Of a stretch of 64,000 bases of DNA, positions 42,086-51,435 are shown piece by piece. The position numbers were made by a program, and so were the translations under genes. The notes under the pieces were generated by a model. It saw nothing but the letters and a program-made list of their open reading frames with translations, had not been told where the DNA came from and searched no databases. The DNA comes from Alphaproteobacteria bacterium. GTDB lineage: Bacteria > Pseudomonadota > Alphaproteobacteria > JANSWW01. Where the stretch lies: assembly GCA_024743275.1 (NCBI GenBank), contig JANSWW010000008.1, forward strand, positions 1 to 64,000, in the 5' to 3' direction. The stretch's first letter is position 1. Each line of letters opens with the position of its first letter.

Positions 42086-43138
42086 TTACGCCGGCGCCGG
42101 GCCGAGCGAACCGCGCATTCTGATTTCCGGGTGAAGTTCGACAGCGCCCTCGGCGGGCTCTCCATTGATCAGGTCGATCAGCAGGCGGGCCGCCCGGCTC
42201 CCCATCCTGCGGTGCGGCACATGAACCGTCGTCAGCGGCGGATCCACGACAGTGGCGAGTTCGATGTCGTCGAAGCCGGTGATGGAGAGATCTTCCGGCA
42301 CCTTCAGACCCAGGCCCCTGGCCGCCTGGATCGCGCCGACGGCGAGCACGTCGTTGCCGCAGATCACCGCCGTCGGCCTGGGGGATCTGGACATCAAGGC
42401 GTCGAGCGCCTTGCGACCATTTTCAAAGGAGTACCGCGTTTCCACGACGGTGAGCGCGTCGTCCGCCAGGCCGGCCTCCCGCATCGCCTGACGGACCCCG
42501 GCGACCCTTTCCCGGGCCCGGTCGTTGCCGGCGGTCTCCGCCGAGATCATCCCGAGCCGCCGATGCCCCCGCCTCAGGACCTCGGCCGCCAGTTCCGCCA
42601 TGCAGCCGCGGTTGTCGAAGCCGATCGCCGGCCTGGGGATCGATCCGTCATAGGCCCAGGCGATGACACAGGGGATGCCGTGCCGTTCCAGGAATTGGTA
42701 GATCGCCTCCTCCCGGTGATAGCCGATCAGCAGCAATCCGTCCGCCCCGCGCGCGATCAGACTTCTGATCTGCTCCTCCTCGACGGCCGCGTCATATTGC
42801 GAACTGGCGATCAGCAGGGTGAAGCCCGCGTCGCGCAGGGCTTCCTGGAAGGCCTGGATGCCGGTCGCGAAGATCGCGTTCTCCATCGTCGGGATGATCG
42901 CGCCGATCGTCTGGGTCCGCTTCGCCGCCAGGGCGCGGGCCCCGAAATTCGGCATATAGCCGAGCTCCCTGACCGCCGTCATCACCCGGTCCAGGGTTTC
43001 CGCCTGCACCAGATCCGGGGAATTGAGGCAGCGGGACACGGTGGCGGTCGACACGGCCGCCCGGGCGGCGACGTCGGCCAAAGTCGGGCGGCCGGTGGTG
43101 GGGCGGTCTATCGGGGCGCTCTCGTTTCGGCGACTCAT
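42086..43138 (-). CDS. LacI-family transcriptional regulator of the sulfonate (DHPS) operon
   Basis: This roughly 350-aa protein has an N-terminal LacI helix-turn-helix (PTLADVAARAAVSTATVSRCLN) with the hinge region (GYMPNFGARALAAKRTQTIG), and a periplasmic-binding-protein-like effector domain (AVICGNDVLAVGAIQAARGLGLKVPEDLSITGFDD). It is divergent from the TRAP-hps operon and is probably its repressor. The shared intergenic region contains two LacI-type palindromes. The inducer could be DHPS or a catabolic intermediate. Confidence 0.9.
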   Translation of the reverse strand: MSRRNESAPIDRPTTGRPTLADVAARAAVSTATVSRCLNSPDLVQAETLDRVMTAVRELGYMPNFGARALAAKRTQTIGAIIPTMENAIFATGIQAFQEALRDAGFTLLIASSQYDAAVEEEQIRSLIARGADGLLLIGYHREEAIYQFLERHGIPCVIAWAYDGSIPRPAIGFDNRGCMAELAAEVLRRGHRRLGMISAETAGNDRARERVAGVRQAMREAGLADDALTVVETRYSFENGRKALDALMSRSPRPTAVICGNDVLAVGAIQAARGLGLKVPEDLSITGFDDIELATVVDPPLTTVHVPHRRMGSRAARLLIDLINGEPAEGAVELHPEIRMRGSLGPAPA

Positions 43139-43215
43139 GCGTCCACCCAAGCTATGGAAAATGCACTGTCCGGAAGATTCTTACAACCGAGGTCAGGTGT
43201 TTGAACAATTTGCGA

Positions 43216-43252
43216 TGAAAGCGCTTGCAAAGACAAGATGTAAGGGCTTACA
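43216..43252. promoter_or_regulatory. Two LacI-type operator palindromes
   Basis: TGAAAGCGCTTGCA (43216-43229) matches the classic LacI/GalR-family operator with a central CG. TGTAAGGGCTTACA (43239-43252) is a second palindrome 10 bp further on. Both lie between the LacI-type gene (start 43138) and the first gene of the operon (43288), as expected for autoregulated repression. Confidence 0.7.
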
Positions 43253-43287
43253 TTGCGTTTGACCGGATCTATGGCCAAGGAGGGGAA

Positions 43288-43470
43288 ATGTTTCTAGCGA
43301 TCACAACGATCCTTGCCGCGGTCTTTGTCGTGAACGTCGTTCTCGGCGCCTACGGCTTTTCCCCGTTTTTCGGTGATATCGGCGAGATGCTGCTGCTGCT
43401 GGCGGCGGTGTTGAGTTTCGTCGTCGTCATTCTGCGGGCCGAGTCGGCAAACAGGAGTCAGCAAAAATAA
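43288..43470 (+). CDS. Small two-helix membrane protein at the head of the TRAP operon
   Basis: This 60-aa protein follows an excellent ribosome-binding site (AAGGAGGGGAA). Two hydrophobic segments (FLAITTILAAVFVVNVVLGAYGF and IGEMLLLLAAVLSFVVVIL) predict an inner-membrane hairpin. It precedes the TRAP binding-protein gene by 30 bp. It could be an accessory of the transporter. I do not recognise a family. Confidence 0.7.
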   Translation: MFLAITTILAAVFVVNVVLGAYGFSPFFGDIGEMLLLLAAVLSFVVVILRAESANRSQQK

Positions 43471-43500
43471 GACTCACTACAAAACCCCAGGGAGGCAAAA

Positions 43501-44646
43501 ATGTTCAAGGAAAACAAAGAATTAAAAGCGGCTGAACGCCGTAATTTCCTCAAGCTCGCCGGCACCGGCGGTTTTACCGCCGCGATGATCGCGGGCGCGG
43601 GCGGGTTCCTCTGGTCCGACGAGGCGGTGGCCCAGACCCGGTCCGAGGAGCGCGAGCGTGAAAAGGCGGCCGATCACGTCATGACCGTGGCGACGGCCTA
43701 TATCCTCGGCGCGTCGCGCAGCTATCCCATCCTCCAGCTCGATCTCAAGGAGAACATCCAGAACGCCACCAACGGCAAGGTTTATGTCAAGCTGGCGCCG
43801 GGCGGCCAACTGGGGGCGGGTGGCGCGCTCGCCCAGAAGGTTCAGGGCGGCACGATCCAGGCGGCCCAGCACTCGCTGTCGAATTTCGCCCCCTTCGCCT
43901 CGGTGGTCGATCTCATCAACCTTCCGTATTTCTGCGGCTCCAACCAGCGCTTCACCAATCTCGTGACGTCGCAGGCCTGGAAAAACGAGGTGCACCCGAA
44001 GATCGAGGCCTCCGGCTTCAAGGCGCTGTTCTACATCGTCATCGACCCGCGGGTGGTCGCGGTGCGGAAGGGCGGCGACGCCGTCCTGTCTCCGGGCGAT
44101 CTTTCCGGCGTCAAGTTCCGGGTACCCGGATCGAAGATGCTGCAGCAGTACTATCGCATGGTGGGCGCCAACCCGACGCCGGTCGCCTGGGGCGAAACCC
44201 CGTCGGCGATCAAGCAGGGTCTGGCCGACGCGCTCGATCCCTCGGTCGGCGCGCTCTACGTCTTCGGCTTCAAGGATATCCTGAGCCATGTGACGTTCAC
44301 CCAGGCGGTGCCGGACAGCCAGGTCTACTCGCTCAATCTGGAATGGTTCAATTCGATGCCGTCGGATGTCCAGGAAGGGATCGAGTTCGCCGGGGAGATC
44401 ACGGCGCAGCAAAACCTCGCCAAGGTTCCGGCGGCCCGTGCCTATGCCAAGGCAGAGCTGGTCAAGTCCGGGGTCCAGTTCCACTCGCTGAGCGACGACC
44501 AACTCGCCGAATGGCAGGCGACGGGCGGCTATCAGCGGTCCGAATGGGACGACTTCAAGCTCGAACTGGCCGGATCGATGGACACCTTCAGCCGCTTGGA
44601 AGAGGCGGCGGGGACCATGGGGCGCTATTACGTCCACGACGCCTAA
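43501..44646 (+). CDS. TRAP transporter solute-binding protein (DctP family), Tat-exported
   Basis: This 381-aa protein begins with a Tat-like signal (ERRNFLKLAGTGGFTAAMIAGAGG) followed by an AVAQT cleavage region. The mature part has DctP-fold features: APGGQLGAGGALAQKVQGGTIQ, SGVKFRVPGSKMLQQYYRMVGANPTPVAW and a GLADALDPSVGA loop. It should bind the sulfonate substrate in the periplasm and hand it to the DctQM permease encoded next. The downstream hps genes point to dihydroxypropanesulfonate. Confidence 0.92.
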   Translation: MFKENKELKAAERRNFLKLAGTGGFTAAMIAGAGGFLWSDEAVAQTRSEEREREKAADHVMTVATAYILGASRSYPILQLDLKENIQNATNGKVYVKLAPGGQLGAGGALAQKVQGGTIQAAQHSLSNFAPFASVVDLINLPYFCGSNQRFTNLVTSQAWKNEVHPKIEASGFKALFYIVIDPRVVAVRKGGDAVLSPGDLSGVKFRVPGSKMLQQYYRMVGANPTPVAWGETPSAIKQGLADALDPSVGALYVFGFKDILSHVTFTQAVPDSQVYSLNLEWFNSMPSDVQEGIEFAGEITAQQNLAKVPAARAYAKAELVKSGVQFHSLSDDQLAEWQATGGYQRSEWDDFKLELAGSMDTFSRLEEAAGTMGRYYVHDA

Positions 44647-44772
44647 GCGGTCTCCACTTGGCCGGGGGCGGCGGTCTTTGGGCCGTGCCCCCCGGTCCCG
44701 TCACTCAGTTTCAGCACGTGATTCGCGGCGCCCGCGGGCGCCGATCGGAGAAGGTGTATCCGGGAGGCCGCA

Positions 44773-45288
44773 ATGGCGCCAATCTTACGAAATCTAGACC
44801 GGAATGCCGAGCGATGGCTGCTGCTGGTCTTCTACAGCATGCTCGTCGGGACCATGGCGGTGGAGGTTCTGCGCCGCGAGATCCTCGCCTATTCCTCGAT
44901 CTGGGGCGAGGAGATCGTCCGTTATTCCTTCATCTACCTCGCCTGGATCGGCGCGGCGGCGGCGGTCAAGGAACGCGGGCATCTGCGGATCGACGTCATC
45001 CTGCACTATCTCGGGCCACGGCCGAAGGCGTTGATCTACATCCTCGGCGACGTGGTGATGGCGGGGGTCGCGGTGGTCGCCCTTTACTGGTCCATCGAAA
45101 CGGTGCTCGTCTCCGCCAAGTTCGGCTCGGTCAGTCACGGCCTGCGGGTCTCGATGGTCTGGTTCCTGATGGCCGTCCCGGTCGGTTTTTCGCTGGTGCT
45201 GTGGCGCCTCACCCAGTCCTTCATCCGGGATATCCGCGACTTTCGTGACGGCAGGCCCGTCTACGAAGGCACGCGGTTGTTCGACTGA
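44773..45288 (+). CDS. TRAP transporter small permease (DctQ family)
   Basis: The 171-aa membrane protein has four helices and the DctQ hallmark EEIVRYSFIYLAWIGAAAAVKERGHLRIDV. It pairs with the large subunit encoded 11 bp downstream. The 126-bp gap from the binding-protein gene is the largest inside this operon. Confidence 0.9.
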   Translation: MAPILRNLDRNAERWLLLVFYSMLVGTMAVEVLRREILAYSSIWGEEIVRYSFIYLAWIGAAAAVKERGHLRIDVILHYLGPRPKALIYILGDVVMAGVAVVALYWSIETVLVSAKFGSVSHGLRVSMVWFLMAVPVGFSLVLWRLTQSFIRDIRDFRDGRPVYEGTRLFD

Positions 45289-45299
45289 GGAGACGGCCC

Positions 45300-46631
45300 A
45301 TGCTCTGGAATCAACTCAATCAACAACCGCTGGAGCTCGGCTCGGACTTCTATGTCCCCGTCCTGCTCTTCGTGCTCCTTTGCGCGCTGGCAGTGCCGAT
45401 CTGGGCGTCCATCGGCGTGGCGGCGATCGCCATGCTGCTCATGTCGGGGGCCCTGCCGCTCTCCCTGGTCGGCGAGAGCCTGTTCGACGGCATCGACGCC
45501 TTCGCGCTGACGGCGATCCCGCTTTTCATCCTCACCGGGGACGTGCTCGTGCGGACCGGGCTCAGCCGCAAATTCCTCGACGTCGCGGAGGCGTTGACCT
45601 GCTGGACCAAGGGCGGTTTCGGCTCGGCCACCGTCCTTGTCTGCGGCATGTTCTCGGCGATTTCCGGGTCGGACGCGGCCGGTGCCGCGGCCGTCGGGCG
45701 GATGACCATCGACCGGCTGGTCGAGTCCGGCTACCCGCGGCCCTATGCCTGCGCCCTGGTGGCCGCGGGGGCCTGTACGGGCATCCTGATTCCGCCGTCG
45801 ATCGCCTATATCATCATCGGCCTGGTCCTCGGCATCTCGGCCTCGACCCTGTTCCTGGCGGCCGTCATTCCCGGTATCGCCATCCTGATATCGATCCTGA
45901 TCACCAACATCGTCGTGAACCGGATCTACGCCTATGAGGGCGGCGGGATGATCTCGTTCTCCGAATGGCTGGGCAATCTCGGACGGTCGATCGCGTCCGG
46001 CTGGTATGCCTTCATCGTCCCGGGGATCATCTTCTACGGCATCTTCTCCGGCCGGCTGACGCCGACCGAGGCGGGAGCGACGGCGGTCGTCGTGACCATC
46101 ATCCTGGGTTTCGTCCTGGGCACGCTGAAGCTGTCGGATTTCCCGGAGATGCTGGTCAGTTCGGCCAAGGTGAACGGCGTGATCCTGCCGATCATCGCCT
46201 TCTCCCTGCCGCTCGCCCAGGCGCTGGCGATCCTCGGCGTGCCCCAGGGCTTCGTCTACGCGGTCACCTCCCTGACGGAGGAGCCCTGGATCCTGATCCT
46301 GTTGATGATCGTCATCCTGATCGCGGCCGGCTGCGTCATGGAGACAACCCCGAACATCGTCATCCTGGCGCCGATCCTGAAGCCCCTGGCCGACAGCATC
46401 GACATGAACGAGATCCAGTTCTGCGTGATGATGATCACCTCGCTCGGCGTTGGGTTCATTACGCCGCCCCTGGGGCTCAACCTCTTCGTTGTCTCGGGCC
46501 TGACCGGCGAATCGATCCTGAAGATCGCCATGCGGGCCATCCCCTTCGTTTTCTTCATGCTGATCGTGGTCCTGTTCATCGCCTATGTGCCTGAGATCTC
46601 CACGACGCTTCTGCCCCCCACCTACCGATAG
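45300..46631 (+). CDS. TRAP transporter large permease (DctM family)
   Basis: This 443-aa, roughly 12-helix protein includes AIPLFILTGDVLVRTGLSRKF, SGSDAAGAAAVGRMTI, ACTGILIPPSIAYIIIG and ITPPLGLNLFVVSGLTG, the family's helical-hairpin regions. It uses the sodium gradient to import the substrate delivered by DctP. Confidence 0.93.
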   Translation: MLWNQLNQQPLELGSDFYVPVLLFVLLCALAVPIWASIGVAAIAMLLMSGALPLSLVGESLFDGIDAFALTAIPLFILTGDVLVRTGLSRKFLDVAEALTCWTKGGFGSATVLVCGMFSAISGSDAAGAAAVGRMTIDRLVESGYPRPYACALVAAGACTGILIPPSIAYIIIGLVLGISASTLFLAAVIPGIAILISILITNIVVNRIYAYEGGGMISFSEWLGNLGRSIASGWYAFIVPGIIFYGIFSGRLTPTEAGATAVVVTIILGFVLGTLKLSDFPEMLVSSAKVNGVILPIIAFSLPLAQALAILGVPQGFVYAVTSLTEEPWILILLMIVILIAAGCVMETTPNIVILAPILKPLADSIDMNEIQFCVMMITSLGVGFITPPLGLNLFVVSGLTGESILKIAMRAIPFVFFMLIVVLFIAYVPEISTTLLPPTYR

Positions 46632-46640
46632 GGAACACCC

Positions 46641-47948
46641 ATGCCACGCGACTATCTCAAGAAGGCGACCCTGACGGCGGCCACCGGCGCTTCCGACGTC
46701 CATGAGACCGTCCAGACCATCCTCCGCGAGATCGAGGAGGGCGGGGACGCGGCCGCGCTGTCCTATGCCAAGAAGTTCGACCGCTATGACGGCAAGATCG
46801 TCCTCGGCCAGGAGGATATCGAGGCGGCGACCGCGCAGGTGCCGGACCGGTTGAAGCGGGATATCCAGTTCAGCCATGACAATGTCCGGCGGTTCGCCGA
46901 GGCGCAGCTCGGCTCGCTCAAGGATATCGAGGTCGAGATCCTGCCGGGGCTGACCGCCGGCCAGAAGAGCATCCCGGTCGATGCGGCCGGCTGCTATATC
47001 CCCGGCGGGCGCTACAGCCATATCGCCAGCGCCATCATGACGGTGACCACGGCGAAGGTGGCCGGCTGCCGGCATATCGTCGCCTGTTCGCCGCCCCGCC
47101 CGGATGTCGGGATCGCGCCGGCCATCGTCTATGCCGCCCATCTCTGCGGCGCCGACACCATTCTCGCCATGGGCGGGGTGCAGGGGGTCGCGGCCATGAC
47201 CTTCGGGCTGTTCGGCCTGCCGAAGGCGAACATCCTGGTCGGGCCGGGCAACCAGTTCGTCGCCGAGGCGAAGCGTATCCTGTTCGGACGGGTCGGGATC
47301 GATATGGTCGCGGGACCGACCGACAGCCTGATTCTGGCGGATGCCAGCGCCGACGCCGAGGTGGTCGCCGCCGATCTCGTGGGGCAGGCGGAGCATGGCT
47401 ACAACTCTCCCGTCTGGCTGGTCACGGACAACCGTCCGTTGGCCGAGCGGGTTCTGGCGCGCGTTCCCGAGCTGATCGCCGACCTGCCGGAGGTCAACCG
47501 GGACAACGCCACCGCCGCCTGGCGCGACTATGCCGAGGTCATCGTCTGCTCCGACCGGGAGGAGATGGCCGCCACCTCCGACGAATACGCGCCGGAACAT
47601 CTGACCGTCCAGGCGACGGATCTCGACTGGTGGCTCGGCCGGTTGAGCTGCTACGGCTCGCTGTTCCTGGGCGAGGAAACCACCGTGGCCTTCGGCGACA
47701 AGGCGTCCGGACCCAATCACGTGCTGCCGACCTCCGGGGCCGCGAGCTACACCGGCGGTCTCTCGGTCCACAAATACATGAAGGTCGTGACCTGGCAGCG
47801 GGCCACCCGCGACGGCGCGAAGCCGGTCGCCGAGGCGACGGCCCGGATATCCCGCCTCGAAGGCATGGAGGGGCATGCCCGGACCGCGGACATCCGGCTC
47901 AAGAAGTACTTCCCCGGCGAAGCCTTCGATCTCACTGGCGGTGCGTAA
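46641..47948 (+). CDS. hpsN: Sulfopropanediol 3-dehydrogenase (HpsN-like, HisD fold)
   Basis: This 435-aa member of the histidinol dehydrogenase superfamily resembles HpsN much more than HisD: AGQKSIPVDAAGCYIPGGRYSHIASAIMT, LVGPGNQFVAEAKRILFGRVG, AEHGYNSPVWLVTD, APEHLTV and GLSVHKYMKVVTWQR. HpsN oxidises (R)-2,3-dihydroxypropane-1-sulfonate to (R)-sulfolactate with two NAD+ and zinc. True hisD lies at 3956-5266 in the histidine block, which supports the separate role. Confidence 0.92.
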   Translation: MPRDYLKKATLTAATGASDVHETVQTILREIEEGGDAAALSYAKKFDRYDGKIVLGQEDIEAATAQVPDRLKRDIQFSHDNVRRFAEAQLGSLKDIEVEILPGLTAGQKSIPVDAAGCYIPGGRYSHIASAIMTVTTAKVAGCRHIVACSPPRPDVGIAPAIVYAAHLCGADTILAMGGVQGVAAMTFGLFGLPKANILVGPGNQFVAEAKRILFGRVGIDMVAGPTDSLILADASADAEVVAADLVGQAEHGYNSPVWLVTDNRPLAERVLARVPELIADLPEVNRDNATAAWRDYAEVIVCSDREEMAATSDEYAPEHLTVQATDLDWWLGRLSCYGSLFLGEETTVAFGDKASGPNHVLPTSGAASYTGGLSVHKYMKVVTWQRATRDGAKPVAEATARISRLEGMEGHARTADIRLKKYFPGEAFDLTGGA

Positions 47949-47957
47949 GGGGCGGGC

Positions 47958-48710
47958 ATGCGATCCTTGTTTGACCTGACAGGCCATGTCGCCTGTGTGA
48001 CCGGCGCCAGTTCGGGGCTGGGACGGCGGGCCGCCACCGTGCTCGCGGCGGCCGGGGCCAAGGTCGTCGGCGTCGCCCGGCGGGAGGCGGAATTGGCGGT
48101 CTGGGCGTCGGAGACCGGGGAGGGGGGCGCGACGGTGACCGCCGATGTGGCGGATCGGGACGGGATCGAGGCCCTGGCCGAGGCCGTTGCCCGTCCCTTC
48201 GGGTCGCCGGACATCCTGGTCCATGCCGCGGGCGTCAATACGCGGGAGGCCGCGGATGAGGTGACGGTGGAAGGATGGGACAAGACCCTGGCGCTCAACC
48301 TCACCGCCCCGTTCTTTTTGAGTCAGCGTCTGGTGCCGGCGATGAAGGCGAAAGGCTGGGGGCGGATCGTGAACTTCGCGTCGTTGCAAACGGAGCGCGC
48401 CTTTCCCGGCGGGATCGCCTATGGCGCATCGAAGGGCGGGATCGGTCAGCTCACCCGGGCGATGGCGGAGGCGTGGTCCGGCGACGGGATCAACTGCAAC
48501 GCCATCGGTCCCGGCTTCTTTCGCACGGAGCTGACCGCCGCCGTTTTCGCCGACCCGGCGCGGGCGGCCCGGAACGCGGCCCAGACCTGTATTGGCCGGA
48601 ATGGCGAGCCGGAGGACATCGACGGTCCCTTGCTGTTCCTCTGCTCCGACGCGTCGGCTTATGTTACCGGCCAGGTGTTGATGGTGGATGGGGGGTTCAC
48701 GGCGAAATGA
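47958..48710 (+). CDS. hpsO: SDR dehydrogenase, HpsO-like
   Basis: This 250-aa classical SDR has VTGASSGLGRR, VHAAGVN (in place of NNAG), NFASLQ and YGASK. In DHPS pathways HpsO and HpsP are thought to interconvert the two enantiomers of DHPS through the 2-oxo compound, so that HpsN can use both. Position and order (hpsN-hpsO-hpsP) support that role. It overlaps the next gene by ATGA. Confidence 0.82.
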   Translation: MRSLFDLTGHVACVTGASSGLGRRAATVLAAAGAKVVGVARREAELAVWASETGEGGATVTADVADRDGIEALAEAVARPFGSPDILVHAAGVNTREAADEVTVEGWDKTLALNLTAPFFLSQRLVPAMKAKGWGRIVNFASLQTERAFPGGIAYGASKGGIGQLTRAMAEAWSGDGINCNAIGPGFFRTELTAAVFADPARAARNAAQTCIGRNGEPEDIDGPLLFLCSDASAYVTGQVLMVDGGFTAK

Positions 48711-49702
48711 AAGCGCTGGTCTATATGGGCCCGGAGGCATTGAGCTTCCGGGAGATGCCAGACCCGTCCCCGACCGATGGGGAGGTGCTGATCAAGGTCG
48801 ACAGCGTCGGGATCTGCGGCTCCGACATGCATGCCTATCTGGGCCATGACGACCGCCGCCCGGCGCCCCTGATTCTCGGGCATGAGGCCGCCGGCACGAT
48901 TGTCGGCGGCGCCCGCGACGGGGAGCGGGTGACCATCAACCCGCTGGTCACCTGCGGCGTCTGCCCGGCCTGCCGTGCCGGGGCGGACAATCTCTGCCCG
49001 GATCGCCAGATCATCTCCATGCCGCCGCGCGAGGGGGCGATGGCCGAGTGGCTGACCATGCCGGAGAACAATCTCGTCACCGTGCCGGATAGCCTGTCGC
49101 TGGAGAAGGCCTCCCTGGCCGAGCCCATCGCCTGCGGGTGGCATGCCGCCCGTCTGGCGTGCGACGCGCTGCGGGCGCGGCCCTTCCTCGACGGCGTTCT
49201 CGTCATCGGCGGCGGCGCCATCGGGGTCGGAGCCGCCCTGAGCCTGATCGCCCAGGGTTTCGAGGACGTCGTTATCGTCGAGACCAACGAGAAAAGGCGC
49301 GCCTTCGTCGCGGAGACCTGCGGGCTCGCGACCCTGCCGCCCGACGCGGTCGGCGAAGACCGGAAACCCGGCCTGGTCGTCGACGCCGTCGGGCTCGTCG
49401 CCACCCGCGCCTTCGCGTCGAAGCATGTCGCCCCCGGCGGGGTCATCCTCCATATCGGCCTCGGCTCGGCCGCGGAGGGGCTGGATATTCGGCGAATGAC
49501 CCTGCAGGAGGTCACCTTCATCGGCACCTACACCTACACCATGGCCGATTTCCGGACGACGGCGGCCGCCATGTTCGACGGCCGTCTCGGGTCGCTGGAC
49601 TGGGCCGACAGCCGCCCGCTCTCCGATGGCGCCGACGCCTTCGCCGGCATCAGAGCCGGCGCGGTCGGGGCTCCCAAAATCATCCTCAAACCCTTCGCAT
49701 AA
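48707..49702 (+). CDS. hpsP: Zinc-type alcohol dehydrogenase, HpsP-like
   Basis: This 331-aa medium-chain dehydrogenase has catalytic zinc ligands in GICGSDMH, GHEAAG and the later Glu region, and the structural zinc cluster CGVCPACRAGADNLC. The nucleotide-binding segment is VLVIGGGAIGVGAALSL. It is the partner of the SDR at 47958 in inverting the C2 centre of DHPS. Coupled translation with hpsO. Confidence 0.85.
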   Translation: MKALVYMGPEALSFREMPDPSPTDGEVLIKVDSVGICGSDMHAYLGHDDRRPAPLILGHEAAGTIVGGARDGERVTINPLVTCGVCPACRAGADNLCPDRQIISMPPREGAMAEWLTMPENNLVTVPDSLSLEKASLAEPIACGWHAARLACDALRARPFLDGVLVIGGGAIGVGAALSLIAQGFEDVVIVETNEKRRAFVAETCGLATLPPDAVGEDRKPGLVVDAVGLVATRAFASKHVAPGGVILHIGLGSAAEGLDIRRMTLQEVTFIGTYTYTMADFRTTAAAMFDGRLGSLDWADSRPLSDGADAFAGIRAGAVGAPKIILKPFA

Positions 49703-49712
49703 GGAGATCTCA

Positions 49713-50003
49713 ATGTCTGAAATCCCGCATCTTCTCGTCCACGAGCAAGCCGACAATGTCGGTGTCGTGGTCGTGGAAGGATTGACGGCCGGTACGGATA
49801 TGCTGTGTTGCATCACCCACGACAACTCGACCTTCCGGCTCACCGCCGGCGCCGATGTGCCGATCGGTCACAAGATCGCCCTCACCGATCTCAAGGCCGG
49901 GGATACGGCCACGAAATATGGCGAGGATATCGGGAAGATCATCGCCGACATCCCCAAGGGCGGGCATGTCCACGTCCATAACTGCAAGACCAAACGCTGG
50001 TAG
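49713..50003 (+). CDS. suyA: (2R)-3-sulfolactate sulfo-lyase, small subunit
   Basis: This 96-aa SAF-domain protein starts at ATG 49713 behind AAGGAGA. It matches the small subunit of UxaA-type lyases, with [16 protein letters not shown] and [23 protein letters not shown] stretches. With SuyB it eliminates sulfite from sulfolactate, leaving pyruvate. It is 12 bp before suyB. Confidence 0.9.
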   Translation: MSEIPHLLVHEQADNVGVVVVEGLTAGTDMLCCITHDNSTFRLTAGADVPIGHKIALTDLKAGDTATKYGEDIGKIIADIPKGGHVHVHNCKTKRW

Positions 50004-50014
50004 GATCGAAGAAA

Positions 50015-51196
50015 ATGGCATCGCAATACTCAAACCTGACCGTCCAGGCCTATCGGCGGGACAATGGCCGTGTGGGCGTGCGCAATCACGTTCTGATCCT
50101 GCCTCTCGACGACATCTCCAACGCCGCCTGCGAGGCTGTGGCCAACAACATCAAGGGGACGATGGCGATCCCCCATGCCTATGGCCGCCTGCAGTTCGGG
50201 GAGGATCTCGAGCTTCATTTCCGGACCATCATCGGCACCGGGGCCAATCCGAATGTCGCCGCCGTGGTGGTGATCGGGATCGAGCCCGGCTGGACCCAGC
50301 GGGTCGTCGACGGGATCGCCAAGACCGGCAAGCCGGTCCAGGGCTTCTCTATCGAGCAGAACGGCGATCTGAAGACGATCATGAACGCGTCCCGGGTGGC
50401 GAAGGACTTCGTCCACTACGCCTCCGAACTGCAGCGCGAGGAATGCGCCTTCTCGGATCTGTGGATCTCGACCAAATGCGGCGAGAGCGACACGACCACC
50501 GGTCTTGGCTCCTGCCCGACCGTCGGCAACATGTACGACAAGCTGCTGCCGGAAGGGATCTACGGTTGTTTCGGGGAGACCTCGGAGATCACCGGCGCCG
50601 AGCATATCTGTAAGGCCCGTGCCGCCAACGAGGAGGTTGGCGAGCGCTGGTACAAGATGTGGAAGGCCTATCAGGACGATGTGATCTTCGCCCATCAGAC
50701 CGACGATCTCTCCGACAGCCAGCCGACCAAGGGCAACATCGAGGGCGGGCTCACCACCATCGAGGAGAAGGCCCTGGGCAATCTCGAGAAGATCGGCCGG
50801 ACGTCGCGCTATATCGATATCCTGGAGCCGGCGGAAGAACCGCAATCCGGGGCGGGGCTCTACTTCATGGACAGCTCCTCGGCCGCGGCCGAATGCGTGA
50901 CCTTGATGGCCGCCGGAGGCTATGTGATACACACCTTCCCGACCGGCCAGGGCAATGTGATCGGCAACCCGATCGTCCCCGTCATCAAGATCACAGCCAA
51001 TCCACGGACCGTCCGCACCATGAGCGAACACGTGGATGTCGACGTCTCCGGCATTCTCCGCCGGGAAAAGACGATCGACGAGGCGGGGGACGATCTGATC
51101 GAGATGATCCGCCGCACCGCCAATGGCCGGCACACCGCCGCGGAGGCCCTCGGCCATCGCGAATTCTCGATGACGAAACTCTACCGCAGCGCCTAA
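50015..51196 (+). CDS. suyB: (2R)-3-sulfolactate sulfo-lyase, large subunit
   Basis: This 393-aa UxaA/altronate-dehydratase-type protein has [42 protein letters not shown] and [19 protein letters not shown]. The conserved cysteines probably hold an iron centre. It cleaves the C-S bond of sulfolactate and releases sulfite, completing the pathway in this operon. Confidence 0.92.
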   Translation: MASQYSNLTVQAYRRDNGRVGVRNHVLILPLDDISNAACEAVANNIKGTMAIPHAYGRLQFGEDLELHFRTIIGTGANPNVAAVVVIGIEPGWTQRVVDGIAKTGKPVQGFSIEQNGDLKTIMNASRVAKDFVHYASELQREECAFSDLWISTKCGESDTTTGLGSCPTVGNMYDKLLPEGIYGCFGETSEITGAEHICKARAANEEVGERWYKMWKAYQDDVIFAHQTDDLSDSQPTKGNIEGGLTTIEEKALGNLEKIGRTSRYIDILEPAEEPQSGAGLYFMDSSSAAAECVTLMAAGGYVIHTFPTGQGNVIGNPIVPVIKITANPRTVRTMSEHVDVDVSGILRREKTIDEAGDDLIEMIRRTANGRHTAAEALGHREFSMTKLYRSA

Positions 51197-51435
51197 AGCC
51201 AAATCGGGCGTTATTGACTCACGTCGCGATGTCGTAACGCCCGTGAATTTGCCTCTAAAACCATAAGGTAGAGCGGATTCACGCACGCTTTGACGATCGT
51301 GAAGCGATCCAGAAATCGCGCGATCTGCTCCAGGTGCCGAGGGGAGGGCGGGCCATCGCCATCCCGGGATCGTCATCAACCCCGTCAGGATTGCCCGGTC
51401 GATGGCCGCCGGGCAGGCGTTATTGGAATGAAGAA
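51197..51435. other. Gap between suyB and the YeiH-type exporter gene
   Basis: This 239-bp gap contains no convincing gene and no clear terminator. The exporter could be co-transcribed or have its own promoter here. Confidence 0.4.

Noticed and set aside
46641..47948. Second histidinol dehydrogenase for histidine synthesis
   Set aside because: The sequence follows HpsN rather than HisD, it lies in a TRAP/SuyAB operon, and a true hisD is at 3956-5266.
45261..48740. 1159-codon open frame on the minus strand
   Set aside because: It is antisense to four well-conserved genes (DctM, HpsN, HpsO and neighbours) and reads as low-complexity Arg/Gly/His. It is a GC-rich shadow frame.
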